In this document: positions 1 to 8,195 of the stretch, one piece after another | Numbering within the stretch: the stretch's first letter is position 1 | Layout: each line of letters begins with the position of its first letter | DNA from: SVTX01 sp964526505 | GTDB taxonomy: Bacteria; Bacillota; Clostridia; Oscillospirales; CAG-272 | NCBI GenBank assembly: GCA_964526505.1 | Contig: CAZGJC010000018.1 | Span: forward strand, 1-33,761 | Reading direction: 5' to 3' | DNA length: 33,761 nucleotides | The notes under the pieces: model-generated | Told to the model about the DNA's origin: nothing | Databases searched by the model: none | Seen by the model: only the letters and a program-made list of their open reading frames with translations | Program-made: the position numbers and the translations under genes

Positions 1-876
1 GTGTTCCAGAACTATGCACTTTATCCTCATATGACGGTTGCCGAGAATATGGCATTTGGTCTTAAACTTAACAAGACTCCGAAGGAAGAAATAAAGAAGC
101 GTGTTGAAGATGCCGCAAGAATTTTGGATATTACCCACCTTCTTGACCGTAAGCCCAAGGCTCTTTCGGGTGGTCAGAAGCAGAGAGTTGCACTCGGTCG
201 TGCGATTGTACGTAATCCTATGGTATTCCTTCTTGACGAGCCTCTCTCAAACCTCGATGCTAAACTTCGTGCGACGATGAGAACCGAGTTGACAAAACTT
301 CACAATAGAGTAGAAACAACGTTCGTATACGTAACTCACGACCAGGTAGAGGCTATGACGATGGCTACGAGAATCGTAGTTATGAAAGACGGTCTTATCC
401 AGCAGGTAGATACTCCTCAGAACCTTTATGACAAGCCTGTGAATATGTTCGTTGCAGGATTTATAGGAACTCCTCAGATGAACTTTATTAACGGTGTTCT
501 CGAAAAGAAGGGTGAAGATCTTTTCTTCAACTTTGAGGAAAATCGTTCTATCAAGGTTCCTGCGGACAAGGCAAACGCTCCCGCACTTCAAGAGTACATA
601 GGACAGGAAGTTGTAGTCGGAATCAGACCTGAAAACATTCATGACGATCCCGCACATATGTCCGTTCTCGACGACAGCACGGTTGAAGCGTACGTTGACG
701 TTACGGAACTTATGGGTGCTGAGATTTACCTTTACCTCAATATCGGTGAAACAAATCTTACCGCTCGTGTATCGCCCAGATCTACTTCCAGAGCGGGAGA
801 TACAATCAAGATTGCTTTTGATACTGCAAGAATGCATATCTTTGATAAAGATACCGAAAAGTGCATAGTACACTAA
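1..876 (+). CDS. ABC transporter ATP-binding subunit, sugar (MsmK/UgpC-like) type, 5'-truncated
   Basis: ATPase subunit that would power an importer for sugars or related solutes at the inner face of the membrane. The window opens at the Q-loop (VFQNYALYPHM), so the Walker A part lies upstream, outside the window; the GTG at base 1 is not a true start. Visible are the signature LSGGQKQR (about residue 56), Walker B with D-loop (VFLLDEPLSNLDAKLR) and the switch histidine in VTHDQVEAMT. The C-terminal about 130 residues form the TOBE/OB regulatory domain, including VVVGIRPENI, typical of the MalK/MsmK/UgpC group. No permease or binding protein is in the window, so it may be a shared ATPase serving several importers. 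The substrate cannot be told. A strong terminator follows directly. Confidence 0.93.
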   Translation: MFQNYALYPHMTVAENMAFGLKLNKTPKEEIKKRVEDAARILDITHLLDRKPKALSGGQKQRVALGRAIVRNPMVFLLDEPLSNLDAKLRATMRTELTKLHNRVETTFVYVTHDQVEAMTMATRIVVMKDGLIQQVDTPQNLYDKPVNMFVAGFIGTPQMNFINGVLEKKGEDLFFNFEENRSIKVPADKANAPALQEYIGQEVVVGIRPENIHDDPAHMSVLDDSTVEAYVDVTELMGAEIYLYLNIGETNLTARVSPRSTSRAGDTIKIAFDTARMHIFDKDTEKCIVH

Positions 877-881
877 TATTT

Positions 882-921
882 AAAGTTGAGTTTGACTTTT
901 TAGGTCAAACTCAACTTTTTA
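882..921 (+). terminator. Intrinsic terminator of the ABC ATPase gene
   Basis: A perfect 15-bp inverted repeat, 882-896 against 904-918 (arm AAAGTTGAGTTTGAC), with a 7-base loop and a U-rich 3' end. It starts 5 bases after the ABC ATPase stop codon and separates it from the regulator gene. Confidence 0.9.
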
Positions 922-934
922 TTTTCAAAAGTAA

Positions 935-963
935 TTGAAATTTACCTTTTTTTGTGATAGAAT
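935..963 (+). promoter_or_regulatory. Sigma-A promoter for the XRE regulator
   Basis: TTGAAA (935-940), a 17-base spacer and TAGAAT (958-963). It sits about 38 bases before the regulator start and just after the preceding terminator. Confidence 0.65.
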
Positions 964-1000
964 ATAACAAAAGTGCAAGTTTATATTGTCGGAGGCGGAT

Positions 1001-1876
1001 ATGGACATCGGAAAAAGAATAAAGCAATTACGAACCGAAAAACTGATGACGCAGAGTGAACTTTCGGGAAGCGTGATAACAAGGAATATGTTAAGCCAAA
1101 TCGAAAACGGTATAGCGACTCCGTCACTTCCGACGGTGACGTATCTTGCGAAACGTCTCGGTGTGCCGGTGGGATATTTGCTTTCTGATGATGACGATGA
1201 TTTTGTATACCGCAAGGCATCTGCGATGGAGAACATAAAAAAAGCGTTTACAGACCGAAATTACGAAATGTGCAGGGATTTGTGCATAAGTGTGACAGGC
1301 AGTGGTGACGATGAGATAGAACTTATACTTGCGATTTGTACCATAAATATCGCAGTGTGCAAAATACTTGACGGAAATTTGAGATCGGCTTGCGATGAAA
1401 TTGACAGTGCGATTATTCATTCACGTGCTACGGTTTACGACACCGTGTCGATTAGAAATTGTGCGTACGTATTGGCGAGATTTTTGAGGAGCATTTCTCC
1501 GACGCTGGTTTGTTCGGAGGTGAACGGCGAGGATGAGAGAACATACTCACCGTACACTTTTGAAAACGGTTTTTGCAAATACATTGTTGCACTTGACAGT
1601 TTGGATTCGCTATGTTTTGATTTAAATGATGAGAGTGAGTCCTTATACAAAATACACGTAGAAGCAAAACGTATGATACGTGACGACAAATTTGAAGATG
1701 CTTTCAAACTGTTGAAAAAACTTTATGCAGGAGACGCCGTTTTATCGAAAATGTTTATGTATCTTACAAGTATAGATATGGAGATATGTTGCAGAGAAAT
1801 ACAGGATTTCAGAAGTGCTTACGAATATTCTCAAAACAAAACGCTTTTACTTGAAAGTATGCTATCGGAAGTTTGA
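1001..1876 (+). CDS. XRE-family helix-turn-helix regulator with helical (TPR-like) C-terminal domain
   Basis: Predicted cytoplasmic DNA-binding regulator of 291 aa. Residues about 1-60 are a Cro/C1-type HTH (GKRIKQLRTEKLMTQSEL, then NMLSQIENGIATPSLPTV, then AKRLGVPVGYLLS), followed by an acidic linker DDDDD. The remaining roughly 225 residues are helix-rich with no catalytic motif and resemble the TPR-like sensor half of Rgg/PlcR-type (RRNPP) regulators, whose usual length this matches. That family assignment is inference. The start is the ATG at 1001, with GGAGG at 991-995; an in-frame TTG at 986 would lie upstream of the ribosome site. The small lipoprotein gene begins 6 bases after its stop, so the two are probably cotranscribed. 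Targets are unknown. Confidence 0.85.
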   Translation: MDIGKRIKQLRTEKLMTQSELSGSVITRNMLSQIENGIATPSLPTVTYLAKRLGVPVGYLLSDDDDDFVYRKASAMENIKKAFTDRNYEMCRDLCISVTGSGDDEIELILAICTINIAVCKILDGNLRSACDEIDSAIIHSRATVYDTVSIRNCAYVLARFLRSISPTLVCSEVNGEDERTYSPYTFENGFCKYIVALDSLDSLCFDLNDESESLYKIHVEAKRMIRDDKFEDAFKLLKKLYAGDAVLSKMFMYLTSIDMEICCREIQDFRSAYEYSQNKTLLLESMLSEV

Positions 1877-1882
1877 GAGAAT

Positions 1883-2239
1883 ATGGGAGTTATTAAATTT
1901 ACAAATTATTTGACGCTGTTGTTACTTGTTGTAATTTTATTTGTTTCTTGCAACACAATTGATATTTACGGAGAGGAAGAAAACACGGGCAAGATTATAG
2001 ATGCGTCGGATATACAGGAGATAAGAGAAAGAGCAAACGGGAAGAATATTATATATGCGGATGGTATGGACGACAAATATCCGGCGTTTTATTGGTCTGA
2101 AAGCGGAACGGTGTACCACGCAACTTCCGATTGTTCATCGCTCTCAAACTCAAAAGTGATTATATGCGGAAATATAAATCAAGCATATGACGGTGGAATT
2201 GTCAGAGGTTGCACGAGGTGTTTTGAAGACGAAAACTGA
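1883..2239 (+). CDS. Small cysteine-containing lipoprotein or secreted protein
   Basis: 118-aa protein with a short N-terminus, a hydrophobic stretch (residues about 8-21, LTLLLLVVILFV) and a lipobox-like FVSC. Phe at -3 is not ideal, so lipidation is likely but not certain. The mature part has an acidic linker and ends in a compact module: SGTVYHATSDCSSL, then a spacer, then GCTRCFE. This matches the small extracytoplasmic motif with an invariant YH, a mid Cys and a terminal CxxC found at the C-terminus of many Firmicute secreted proteins, presumed metal-binding or redox. It follows the XRE regulator by 6 bases. No specific function can be assigned. Confidence 0.7.
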   Translation: MGVIKFTNYLTLLLLVVILFVSCNTIDIYGEEENTGKIIDASDIQEIRERANGKNIIYADGMDDKYPAFYWSESGTVYHATSDCSSLSNSKVIICGNINQAYDGGIVRGCTRCFEDEN

Positions 2240-2290
2240 CGTCGCTCCAACAAAAAAATATAAAAACAGATAAAAATCTTGTCTTTGAGA

Positions 2291-2319
2291 TTGACAAAAT
2301 AAAAAAAATATGGTATAAT
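2291..2319 (+). promoter_or_regulatory. Strong sigma-A promoter with extended -10 upstream of the mgsA-like gene
   Basis: TTGACA (2291-2296), a 17-base spacer and TATAAT (2314-2319), preceded by TG at 2311-2312 in the extended -10 position. All elements match consensus. The start codon of the mgsA-like gene lies about 100 bases downstream, leaving a long untranslated leader. Confidence 0.85.
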
Positions 2320-2419
2320 ACCCCTATAAATCGTTTTTAGAGTGGGGTACTGTTCTTCTGAATTTGTACAACTTCACGGTTTTATACTCTGCTACGGATT
2401 TTATTCGGGAGGAAAACGT

Positions 2420-2854
2420 ATGGAAATAGCCATCATCGCACATGATACAAAGAAAGAATTGATCACGCAGTTTTGTATTGCGTATTGCGGAATATTGAGC
2501 AAACACAATATATGTGCAACGGGAATAACCGCAAAGTACATTTCCGAGGCTACGGGTCTTAAAATAGAAAAACTTTTCAGCGGACAGGACGGCGAAGAAC
2601 AAATTACTTCAAGAGTTTCGTTCAATGAAATCGACGTTCTTATATATATGAGAGATACTCGCACAACAGGAGAGTATTCCGATCACGATAAGGTGGAAAA
2701 AGAACTTCTTCTTATGTGTGACAGATACAACGTTCCCGTCGCTACGAATATAGCAACCGCAGAACTTATAATAATGGCACTTGACAGAGGAGACCTCGAT
2801 TGGAGAGATCTTGTAAACCCGAAGTCTGCCTACAATATGAAAAAGCACAAATAA
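2420..2854 (+). CDS. Methylglyoxal synthase-like protein with altered catalytic residues
   Basis: 144 aa, close to the usual MgsA length. MgsA converts dihydroxyacetone phosphate to methylglyoxal and phosphate. The fold is recognisable: IAIIAHDTKK at the N-terminus, ATGITAKYISEATG (phosphate-binding region), DVLIYMRDT, and NVPVATNIATAELII. Aligned by eye with E. coli MgsA, the catalytic Asp71 site reads Glu60 (GQDGEEQ instead of the GPMGGDQQ type) and the Asp101 site reads Val92, while the His98 equivalent (His89) is kept. Activity may therefore be reduced or lost, and a role as a small-molecule-binding MGS-fold protein is possible. The start is ATG 2420 with GGGAGG upstream; the frame stays open to 2342 but without a ribosome site. 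It has its own strong promoter. Confidence 0.8.
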   Translation: MEIAIIAHDTKKELITQFCIAYCGILSKHNICATGITAKYISEATGLKIEKLFSGQDGEEQITSRVSFNEIDVLIYMRDTRTTGEYSDHDKVEKELLLMCDRYNVPVATNIATAELIIMALDRGDLDWRDLVNPKSAYNMKKHK

Positions 2855-2857
2855 TAA

Positions 2858-3050
2858 AAAGGCAAAAAACACGCTGTGCAGAGCGTAGGATCACAGAGAG
2901 AAAACGTTTGGTGAAAGTTTTTATCTTATTCTGCAACGGTACCGCTTTTGCTGACAACTCAATATTTTAATGAAGTTAAAAAATCGGGTGGAACCGTGCA
3001 ATTTTTAATGCACCCCGACACAGTTTTGTGTCGGGGTGTGTTTTCTTTTG
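2858..3050 (+). promoter_or_regulatory. T-box riboswitch (threonyl-tRNA sensing) leader of thrS
   Basis: The T-box sequence GGGTGGAACCGTG (2986-2998) pairs with the acceptor end of uncharged tRNA in this RNA class. Upstream are Stem I features: CAGAGAG and GGTGAAAG (near 2893-2917) in the apical part, with an AAAAC/GTTTT stem. A threonine codon ACC at 2941-2943 is the best specifier candidate. Downstream is a terminator with a 12-bp stem, 3011-3022 against 3027-3038 (CACCCCGACACA arm), followed by a U-rich tract. Low charged tRNA-Thr should favour the antiterminator and switch thrS on. The exact 5' end and the specifier are inferred; the T-box and terminator are seen directly. Confidence 0.92.
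3011..3047 (+). terminator. T-box-controlled terminator before thrS
   Basis: A 12-bp GC-rich stem (3011-3022 with 3027-3038) with loop GTTT and a U-rich tail. It begins 12 bases after the T-box sequence and lies 70-100 bases upstream of the thrS start. Confidence 0.9.
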
Positions 3051-3115
3051 GAAAATCAACGTTTCTGACGTTATATTTTACAATAATTACAATAAAATGA
3101 AAAGAGGAAATCAAA

Positions 3116-5053
3116 ATGAAAATCAATTTTCAATCCAAAGTTTGTGAATTTGATGCTCCTATTACGGTATATGACGCCGCAAGGGAAGCGGGTCTTATTG
3201 ACAGAAGCGTACTTTGTGCCGGTGTAAACGGCAAAGTAGTTGAACTTACACATATGCTTGATGCAGATTCGGACGTTAAACTTTATACGTTCGATGACCC
3301 CGAAGGCACTCACGTTTTCAGACACTCCGCCGCACATATTTTGGCTCAGGCGGTAAAGAGACTTTATCCGAGTGCCAAACTTACGATAGGTCCTGCACTT
3401 GACGACAGTTTTTACTATGATTTTGACAGTGAGATAACTTTCTCACCCGAAATTCTCAAAAATATTGAGAGCGAAATGAAGAAAATCGTCAAAGAGAATC
3501 TCAAAATCGAAAGATTTGAACTTTCCAGAGAAGAAGCGATTAAACTTATGGAAGAGAGAGAAGAACCTTACAAGGTGCAACTTATAAATGAACTTCCGAG
3601 CGACGCTGTTATCAGTTTTTACAGACAGGGAGAATATATTGACCTTTGTGCCGGACCTCATCTTTTCTCAACAGGTGTGGTAAAAGCGGTAAAACTTACT
3701 CAATGTACCGGTGCATACTGGAAGGGTGACCAAAACAACAAGATGCTTCAAAGAGTATATGGTCTTGCATTCCCCGCAAAAGACCAACTCAACGCCCACG
3801 TTGCAATGCTCGAAGAAGCAAGAAAACGTGACCATAACAAAATAGGTCGTGAACTTGAATACTTTACAACCGTTGATACCGTCGGACAGGGATTGCCCAT
3901 TATTATGCCGAAAGGTGCAAGGGTTATTCAAACGCTTCAAAGATGGATTGAAGACGAGGAACAGAGAAGAGGATATTTGCTCACCAAAACTCCTCTTATG
4001 GCAAAGAGAGAATTCTTCAAAATCTCCGGTCACTGGGATCACTATCTTGACGGAATGTTTGTTATCGGCGACCCCGATGACTACACGAAGGAATGTTTTG
4101 CTCTTCGTCCTATGACTTGCCCTTTCCAATATCAGGTATTTTTAAACAAGAAGCGTTCATATCGTGATCTTCCCATGAGACTCGGAGAGACGTCAACGCT
4201 TTTCAGAAATGAAGATAGCGGAGAGATGCACGGTCTTATTCGTGTTCGTCAGTTTACTATTTCGGAGGGTCACCTTGTCATTCGTCCCGATCAACTTGAA
4301 GAAGAATTCAAGGGATGTCTTGACCTGGCACTTTACTGTCTCGACGTTCTCGGACTTAAAGAGGATTGCTCGTTCAGATTTTCGCAATGGGATCCCAACC
4401 GTACAGACAAGTATGAGGGAACACCGGAGCAGTGGGATGAAGCACAGACGATTATGGGTCAACTTCTTGACAAATATCTCGGACGTGAAAACTACAAGAT
4501 AGGAATTGATGAGGCTGCATTCTACGGTCCTAAACTTGATATTCAAATAAAGAACGTATTCGGAAAAGAAGACACGCTTATTACAATACAGATAGATATG
4601 CTTCTGGCGAAGAAGTTTGGTATGGAATACGTTGATTCGGACAACACGATGAAAACGCCGTACATTATCCACCGTACTTCTATGGGTTGCTATGAAAGAA
4701 CTCTCGCACTTTTGCTTGAAAAGTATGCAGGTGCATTGCCTACATGGATGGCTCCCGTACAAGTTAAAATGCTTCCCATTGGTGACGAACAGGTTGCATA
4801 TTGCGACGAAATCGCAAGAAAACTCGGTTCTCTCGGTGTAAGAGTTGAAGTTGACAGAAGAAACGAAACTATCGGATACAAATTACGTAATGCACAACTT
4901 GAAAAGGTTCCGTATATGCTCGTTGTGGGTGCTAAGGAAGTCGAGAGTGAAACCGTTGCTGTTCGTTCGAGAAAAGACGGCGAACGTGGTGCTATGTCAA
5001 TTGACGCATTTATCGGAGAACTTATTCAGGAAATAGCGGAAAAGAGAAGATAA
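3116..5053 (+). CDS. thrS: Threonyl-tRNA synthetase
   Basis: Class II aminoacyl-tRNA synthetase that charges tRNA-Thr, 645 aa, full length. Domains in order: TGS (1-60), the second additional (editing) domain with H70-S-A-A-H74 and a later CAGPH, then the class II catalytic core with motif 2 (FRNEDSGEMHGLIRVRQF) and motif 3 (MGCYERTLALLLEKY), and a C-terminal anticodon-binding domain from about 540. The probable zinc ligands are the Cys of RPMTCPFQ, the His of EGHLV and the His of IHRTSMG. The usual CPGH is replaced by CPFQ, and FTQDDAH-type wording by FTISEGH, so it belongs to a variant subgroup. The ATG at 3116 is preceded by AGAGGA. It is controlled by the T-box leader. Confidence 0.98.
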   Translation: MKINFQSKVCEFDAPITVYDAAREAGLIDRSVLCAGVNGKVVELTHMLDADSDVKLYTFDDPEGTHVFRHSAAHILAQAVKRLYPSAKLTIGPALDDSFYYDFDSEITFSPEILKNIESEMKKIVKENLKIERFELSREEAIKLMEEREEPYKVQLINELPSDAVISFYRQGEYIDLCAGPHLFSTGVVKAVKLTQCTGAYWKGDQNNKMLQRVYGLAFPAKDQLNAHVAMLEEARKRDHNKIGRELEYFTTVDTVGQGLPIIMPKGARVIQTLQRWIEDEEQRRGYLLTKTPLMAKREFFKISGHWDHYLDGMFVIGDPDDYTKECFALRPMTCPFQYQVFLNKKRSYRDLPMRLGETSTLFRNEDSGEMHGLIRVRQFTISEGHLVIRPDQLEEEFKGCLDLALYCLDVLGLKEDCSFRFSQWDPNRTDKYEGTPEQWDEAQTIMGQLLDKYLGRENYKIGIDEAAFYGPKLDIQIKNVFGKEDTLITIQIDMLLAKKFGMEYVDSDNTMKTPYIIHRTSMGCYERTLALLLEKYAGALPTWMAPVQVKMLPIGDEQVAYCDEIARKLGSLGVRVEVDRRNETIGYKLRNAQLEKVPYMLVVGAKEVESETVAVRSRKDGERGAMSIDAFIGELIQEIAEKRR

Positions 5054-5077
5054 TATTATTTTTCGCAATTTATTTTG

Positions 5078-5116
5078 ATATTGGAGCGAATTTTTAAAAA
5101 TATTTCGCTCCGATAT
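5078..5116 (+). terminator. Hairpin after thrS, probable terminator
   Basis: Inverted repeat ATATTGGAGCGAA (5078-5090) against TTCGCTCCGATAT (5104-5116), 13 bp with one G-T pair. Only a weak T stretch follows, so termination efficiency is uncertain. Confidence 0.55.
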
Positions 5117-5137
5117 TAAAATGTTTACAAATTACTG

Positions 5138-5166
5138 TTTACAAGTATGGCAAATCGTAGTAAAAT
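5138..5166 (+). promoter_or_regulatory. Promoter for the pyrH-frr-uppS block
   Basis: TTTACA (5138-5143), a 17-base spacer and TAAAAT (5161-5166), about 38 bases before the pyrH start and after the thrS hairpin. Confidence 0.65.
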
Positions 5167-5204
5167 AATTCAGAAGAATATATAAATTCAAGGAGTTTTC
5201 AACA

Positions 5205-5921
5205 ATGGGCTGTCCTACTTACAAAAGAGTACTTATTAAAATTTCAGGCGAAGCACTCGCACACGACAACAAGAACGGCGACTTATATGATTTTGAGTTT
5301 ATGGACAAAGTTGCGTCGGTAATCAAGAAATGCGTTGATGAGGGCGTTGAAGTTGCGGTTATTGTCGGTGCCGGAAACATATGGCGTGGTGCAAGAGGAA
5401 CGGCTATTACAAGGTGTCGTGGTGACCATATGGGTATGCTCGCAACCGTAATAAATGCACTCGCTCTTCAAGACGTGTTTATTAAAAACGGTATGGATGC
5501 ACGTGTGCTTTCATCGGTTGAAATGAATACGTTTGCCGATTTTTATACACAGAGATTAGCCAACGATTTGCTTTGTGCCGGCAAGGTGGTTATATTGTCG
5601 GGCGGTTCGGGTATTCCTTTCTTTTCCACGGATACGCCGGCAGTGGTTCGTGCCGCTGAAATAGGAGCGGATGCTGTTCTTATGGCAAAGAACGTTGACG
5701 GGCTTTATACGGCAGACCCGAAAGTAGATCCGGCGGCTCAGCGTATAGATGACATTACATATACGGAAATTATAGAAAAAAATCTTCGTGCTTTTGATAT
5801 GACGGCAGTTTCTTTCTGTAATGACAACGACGTGACGTCATTTGCTTTCGGACTTTCAAATCCCGAGAGTATATATGATATCATAATGGGCAAAACAGCG
5901 GGAACCAAAATGCATAAATAA
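5205..5921 (+). CDS. pyrH: Uridylate kinase (UMP kinase)
   Basis: 238-aa bacterial UMP kinase of the amino-acid kinase fold, making UDP from UMP and ATP for pyrimidine nucleotide synthesis. Seen are RVLIKISGEAL at the N-terminus (phosphate-binding Lys), VIVGAGNIWRGARG (phosphate and substrate loop), DHMGMLATVINALAL, GGSGIPFFSTDTPAVVRAAEIGAD and the nucleotide-binding region VDGLYTADPK. Length is normal for the family. It starts at ATG 5205 after AAGGAG, and frr follows 22 bases after its stop, the conserved pyrH-frr pairing. Confidence 0.97.
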   Translation: MGCPTYKRVLIKISGEALAHDNKNGDLYDFEFMDKVASVIKKCVDEGVEVAVIVGAGNIWRGARGTAITRCRGDHMGMLATVINALALQDVFIKNGMDARVLSSVEMNTFADFYTQRLANDLLCAGKVVILSGGSGIPFFSTDTPAVVRAAEIGADAVLMAKNVDGLYTADPKVDPAAQRIDDITYTEIIEKNLRAFDMTAVSFCNDNDVTSFAFGLSNPESIYDIIMGKTAGTKMHK

Positions 5922-5943
5922 TAAATTCGAAAGGAAACAAAAT

Positions 5944-6498
5944 ATGAGTTACAACACAAAAGATATAGAAACAAAAATGCAAAAATCCATTGCTTCATAT
6001 GAAGAAAACCTTGCTTCCATTCGTGCAAGCCAAGCGAACCCGTCGGTTCTCAACCGTGTGACGTTTGACTATTGGGGTTCCCCTACGGAAATAACGTCGA
6101 TGGCAGGAATATCAATTGCCGATGCAAAAACGCTTGTGATAACACCGTATGATACAAGTACGTTAAAGGCTATGGAAAAGGCTATTCTTACTTCCGATAT
6201 AGGAATTACGCCGTCCAATGACGGTAAAGTAATACGTCTTGTGTTCCCTCAACTTACCGAGGAACGCCGTCGTGACCTCGCAAAACAGGTTCAGAAAATG
6301 GGAGAAGAGGCTAAGGTAGCCATCAGAAATCTCAGAAGAACGGCAAATGACGAAATCAAAAAGCAGAAGAAAGACAATCTTCTTACAGAGGACGACGTGA
6401 AGAACGCAGAGAAGTCTGTTCAGGATCTTACAGACAAGTACATCAAGAGCATTGATACGCTTACCGCAAAGAAAGAAAAGGACGTTCTTACGGTTTAA
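5944..6498 (+). CDS. frr: Ribosome recycling factor
   Basis: 184-aa RRF, which with EF-G splits post-termination ribosomes. The typical layout is visible: an N-terminal helix (MQKSIASYEENLASIRASQANPSVLNRV), a beta domain (YWGSPTEITSMAGISIADAKTLVITPYD) and the long C-terminal helices with PQLTEERRRDLAKQV and VAIRNLRRTANDEIKK. Length is standard. Start ATG 5944 is preceded by AAAGGA. It sits between pyrH and uppS. Confidence 0.97.
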   Translation: MSYNTKDIETKMQKSIASYEENLASIRASQANPSVLNRVTFDYWGSPTEITSMAGISIADAKTLVITPYDTSTLKAMEKAILTSDIGITPSNDGKVIRLVFPQLTEERRRDLAKQVQKMGEEAKVAIRNLRRTANDEIKKQKKDNLLTEDDVKNAEKSVQDLTDKYIKSIDTLTAKKEKDVLTV

Positions 6499-6535
6499 TC
6501 CGACTGCTTGCGGTGACAAGCGGTAATTTAAACGG

Positions 6536-6570
6536 ACAGCGGGAGCATATTTTCTCCCGCTGTAATTTTG
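6536..6570 (+). terminator. Hairpin between frr and uppS
   Basis: A perfect 10-bp stem ACAGCGGGAG (6536-6545) / CTCCCGCTGT (6554-6563) with an 8-base loop, followed by AATTTT. The short T run suggests partial termination or an mRNA processing or stability element inside the operon. Confidence 0.55.
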
Positions 6571-6589
6571 ATAGAAGGGATATTATACT

Positions 6590-7327
6590 ATGCCGAAGAA
6601 AACTGAAATATCCGCAGACCTTTTGCAGGCGGTAAAAGACAGCGGTTTGAGGCACGTTGCATTTATTATGGACGGCAACGGAAGATGGGCAAAAAACAAA
6701 GGTATGCCCAGAGAATACGGTCACAAGCATGGAACCGAAACTTTCAGGCGTGTTGTGGAGCATTGTGGTAATCTCGGTATAGAGTGTGTCACCGTTTATG
6801 CTTTTTCAACCGAAAACTGGAAAAGACCGAAGTCGGAAGTTGATTCCATTATGAAGTTGCTTGAAACGTATTTGGACGAAAAATATCCCGATGAGGCTTG
6901 CGTTAAGTTTTTGGGAGACAGGACGCCTCTTAGCGAAAAACTGAAAAAAAAGATGGAGAGGGCAGAGAAAAAGACGGAGGGCAGGCCGCTCAAAGTAAAT
7001 ATCGCTTTGAACTACGGCTCACGTTCCGAAATTGTACACGCTTGCAATATGCTTATCTCCGAAAATAAAAGTGAAATCACCGAGGATGATATTTCCTCTC
7101 ATTTATATACGAGCGGATTGCCGGAACTTGACCTTATTGTGAGAACCGGCGGAGATGTCAGAATATCTAACTTTCTGTTATGGCAAGCCGCTTATGCCGA
7201 ATTATATTTTACAGACGTGTTATGGCCTGATCTTTCCGATGATGATATTGACGATGCCGTCAGGTCTTTTTGTTCGAGAAAACGCAGATTCGGCGGTCTT
7301 ACGGACAATGACAAAAATAAACCTTAA
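6590..7327 (+). CDS. uppS: Isoprenyl transferase (undecaprenyl diphosphate synthase)
   Basis: 245-aa cis-prenyltransferase that elongates farnesyl-PP with isopentenyl-PP to the C55 carrier lipid for peptidoglycan and other cell-wall polymers. Seen are FIMDGNGRWAKNKG with the essential metal-binding Asp, HKHGTETFRR, VYAFSTENWKRP and the distal VRTGGDVRISNFLLWQAAYAELYF. The GGE of the usual RTGGExR motif is GGD here, a conservative change at a residue involved in metal and IPP binding. It starts at ATG 6590 after GAAGGG. The next gene, cdsA, begins 18 bases after its stop. Confidence 0.96.
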   Translation: MPKKTEISADLLQAVKDSGLRHVAFIMDGNGRWAKNKGMPREYGHKHGTETFRRVVEHCGNLGIECVTVYAFSTENWKRPKSEVDSIMKLLETYLDEKYPDEACVKFLGDRTPLSEKLKKKMERAEKKTEGRPLKVNIALNYGSRSEIVHACNMLISENKSEITEDDISSHLYTSGLPELDLIVRTGGDVRISNFLLWQAAYAELYFTDVLWPDLSDDDIDDAVRSFCSRKRRFGGLTDNDKNKP

Positions 7328-7345
7328 ACATATGAGGTACAATTT

Positions 7346-8182
7346 ATGAAAACAAGAATTATTACCGCAATTGTCGCACTTTGCATATTTGTTCCGGTGC
7401 TTATATTCTCGGATACCATGCTATTCCCGGTGGCTATGGCGATTTGTGCCGTAGTTGGTTGTTACGAGATATTTTCTTGTGTCGGAATGAAAAATAACTT
7501 ACTGATGTCGTTGCCGACGTATGCTCTTGCCGTATGTTTGCCGATACTTAAAAGAATTATTCCGACAGGTGAATTTGTTAAATTTTGTATATGTGCGATA
7601 GGCGTATTGATAGTTTATATGCTTGGAGTTGCAGTGTTCCAAAACAAAAAATATCACGTTACTGACACATGTCTTGCGTCTATTACTTGCATTTACGTTA
7701 TTGCTTCGTTTGTGGGAATAGTTTATTTACATGATGATGTATTGCACGGAAAGTACATATATCTTATGACGTTTATTTGTGCGTGGACTACCGATACATT
7801 TGCATATTTTACGGGAAGACTTTTCGGCAAGCATAAACTTATACCCGAAGTCAGTCCGAAGAAAACGGTTGAGGGTGCTGTTGGCGGAGTTGTTTTCTGT
7901 GTTATATCTACGTTGATATTCGGATTTGTTATTGAAAAATTCTTTAACGGCGACGGAACTGTTTCGGCAAACTATATCGCTCTTGCGATAAGCGGAGTAT
8001 TTATTTCCGCAGTGTCTCAATTGGGAGACCTTATAATGTCTCTTATAAAGCGTCATTACGGTATAAAAGACTACGGAAAAATATTCCCCGGTCACGGTGG
8101 AGTGCTTGACAGATTTGATTCCGTTATGGCGGTTTCTGTAATGCTTACGCTTATATGTACGTATTTTAATCTTCTGGTATAA
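7346..8182 (+). CDS. cdsA: Phosphatidate cytidylyltransferase (CDP-diglyceride synthase)
   Basis: 278-aa integral membrane enzyme that makes CDP-diacylglycerol from phosphatidic acid and CTP, the branch point of phospholipid synthesis. Several hydrophobic segments run through the protein. The family signatures are present: SPKKTVEGAVGGVVF in the middle and the C-terminal DYGKIFPGHGGVLDRFDS with its catalytic aspartates. Length is usual. It lies between uppS and dxr, the classic Firmicute order, with 13 bases before the dxr start. Confidence 0.96.
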   Translation: MKTRIITAIVALCIFVPVLIFSDTMLFPVAMAICAVVGCYEIFSCVGMKNNLLMSLPTYALAVCLPILKRIIPTGEFVKFCICAIGVLIVYMLGVAVFQNKKYHVTDTCLASITCIYVIASFVGIVYLHDDVLHGKYIYLMTFICAWTTDTFAYFTGRLFGKHKLIPEVSPKKTVEGAVGGVVFCVISTLIFGFVIEKFFNGDGTVSANYIALAISGVFISAVSQLGDLIMSLIKRHYGIKDYGKIFPGHGGVLDRFDSVMAVSVMLTLICTYFNLLV

Positions 8183-8195
8183 AGAGGTGAAAGGC

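Noticed and set aside
247..873. 208-aa minus-strand frame opposite the ABC ATPase gene
   Set aside because: It is antisense to a clearly conserved protein, has no recognisable motif and contains improbable composition.
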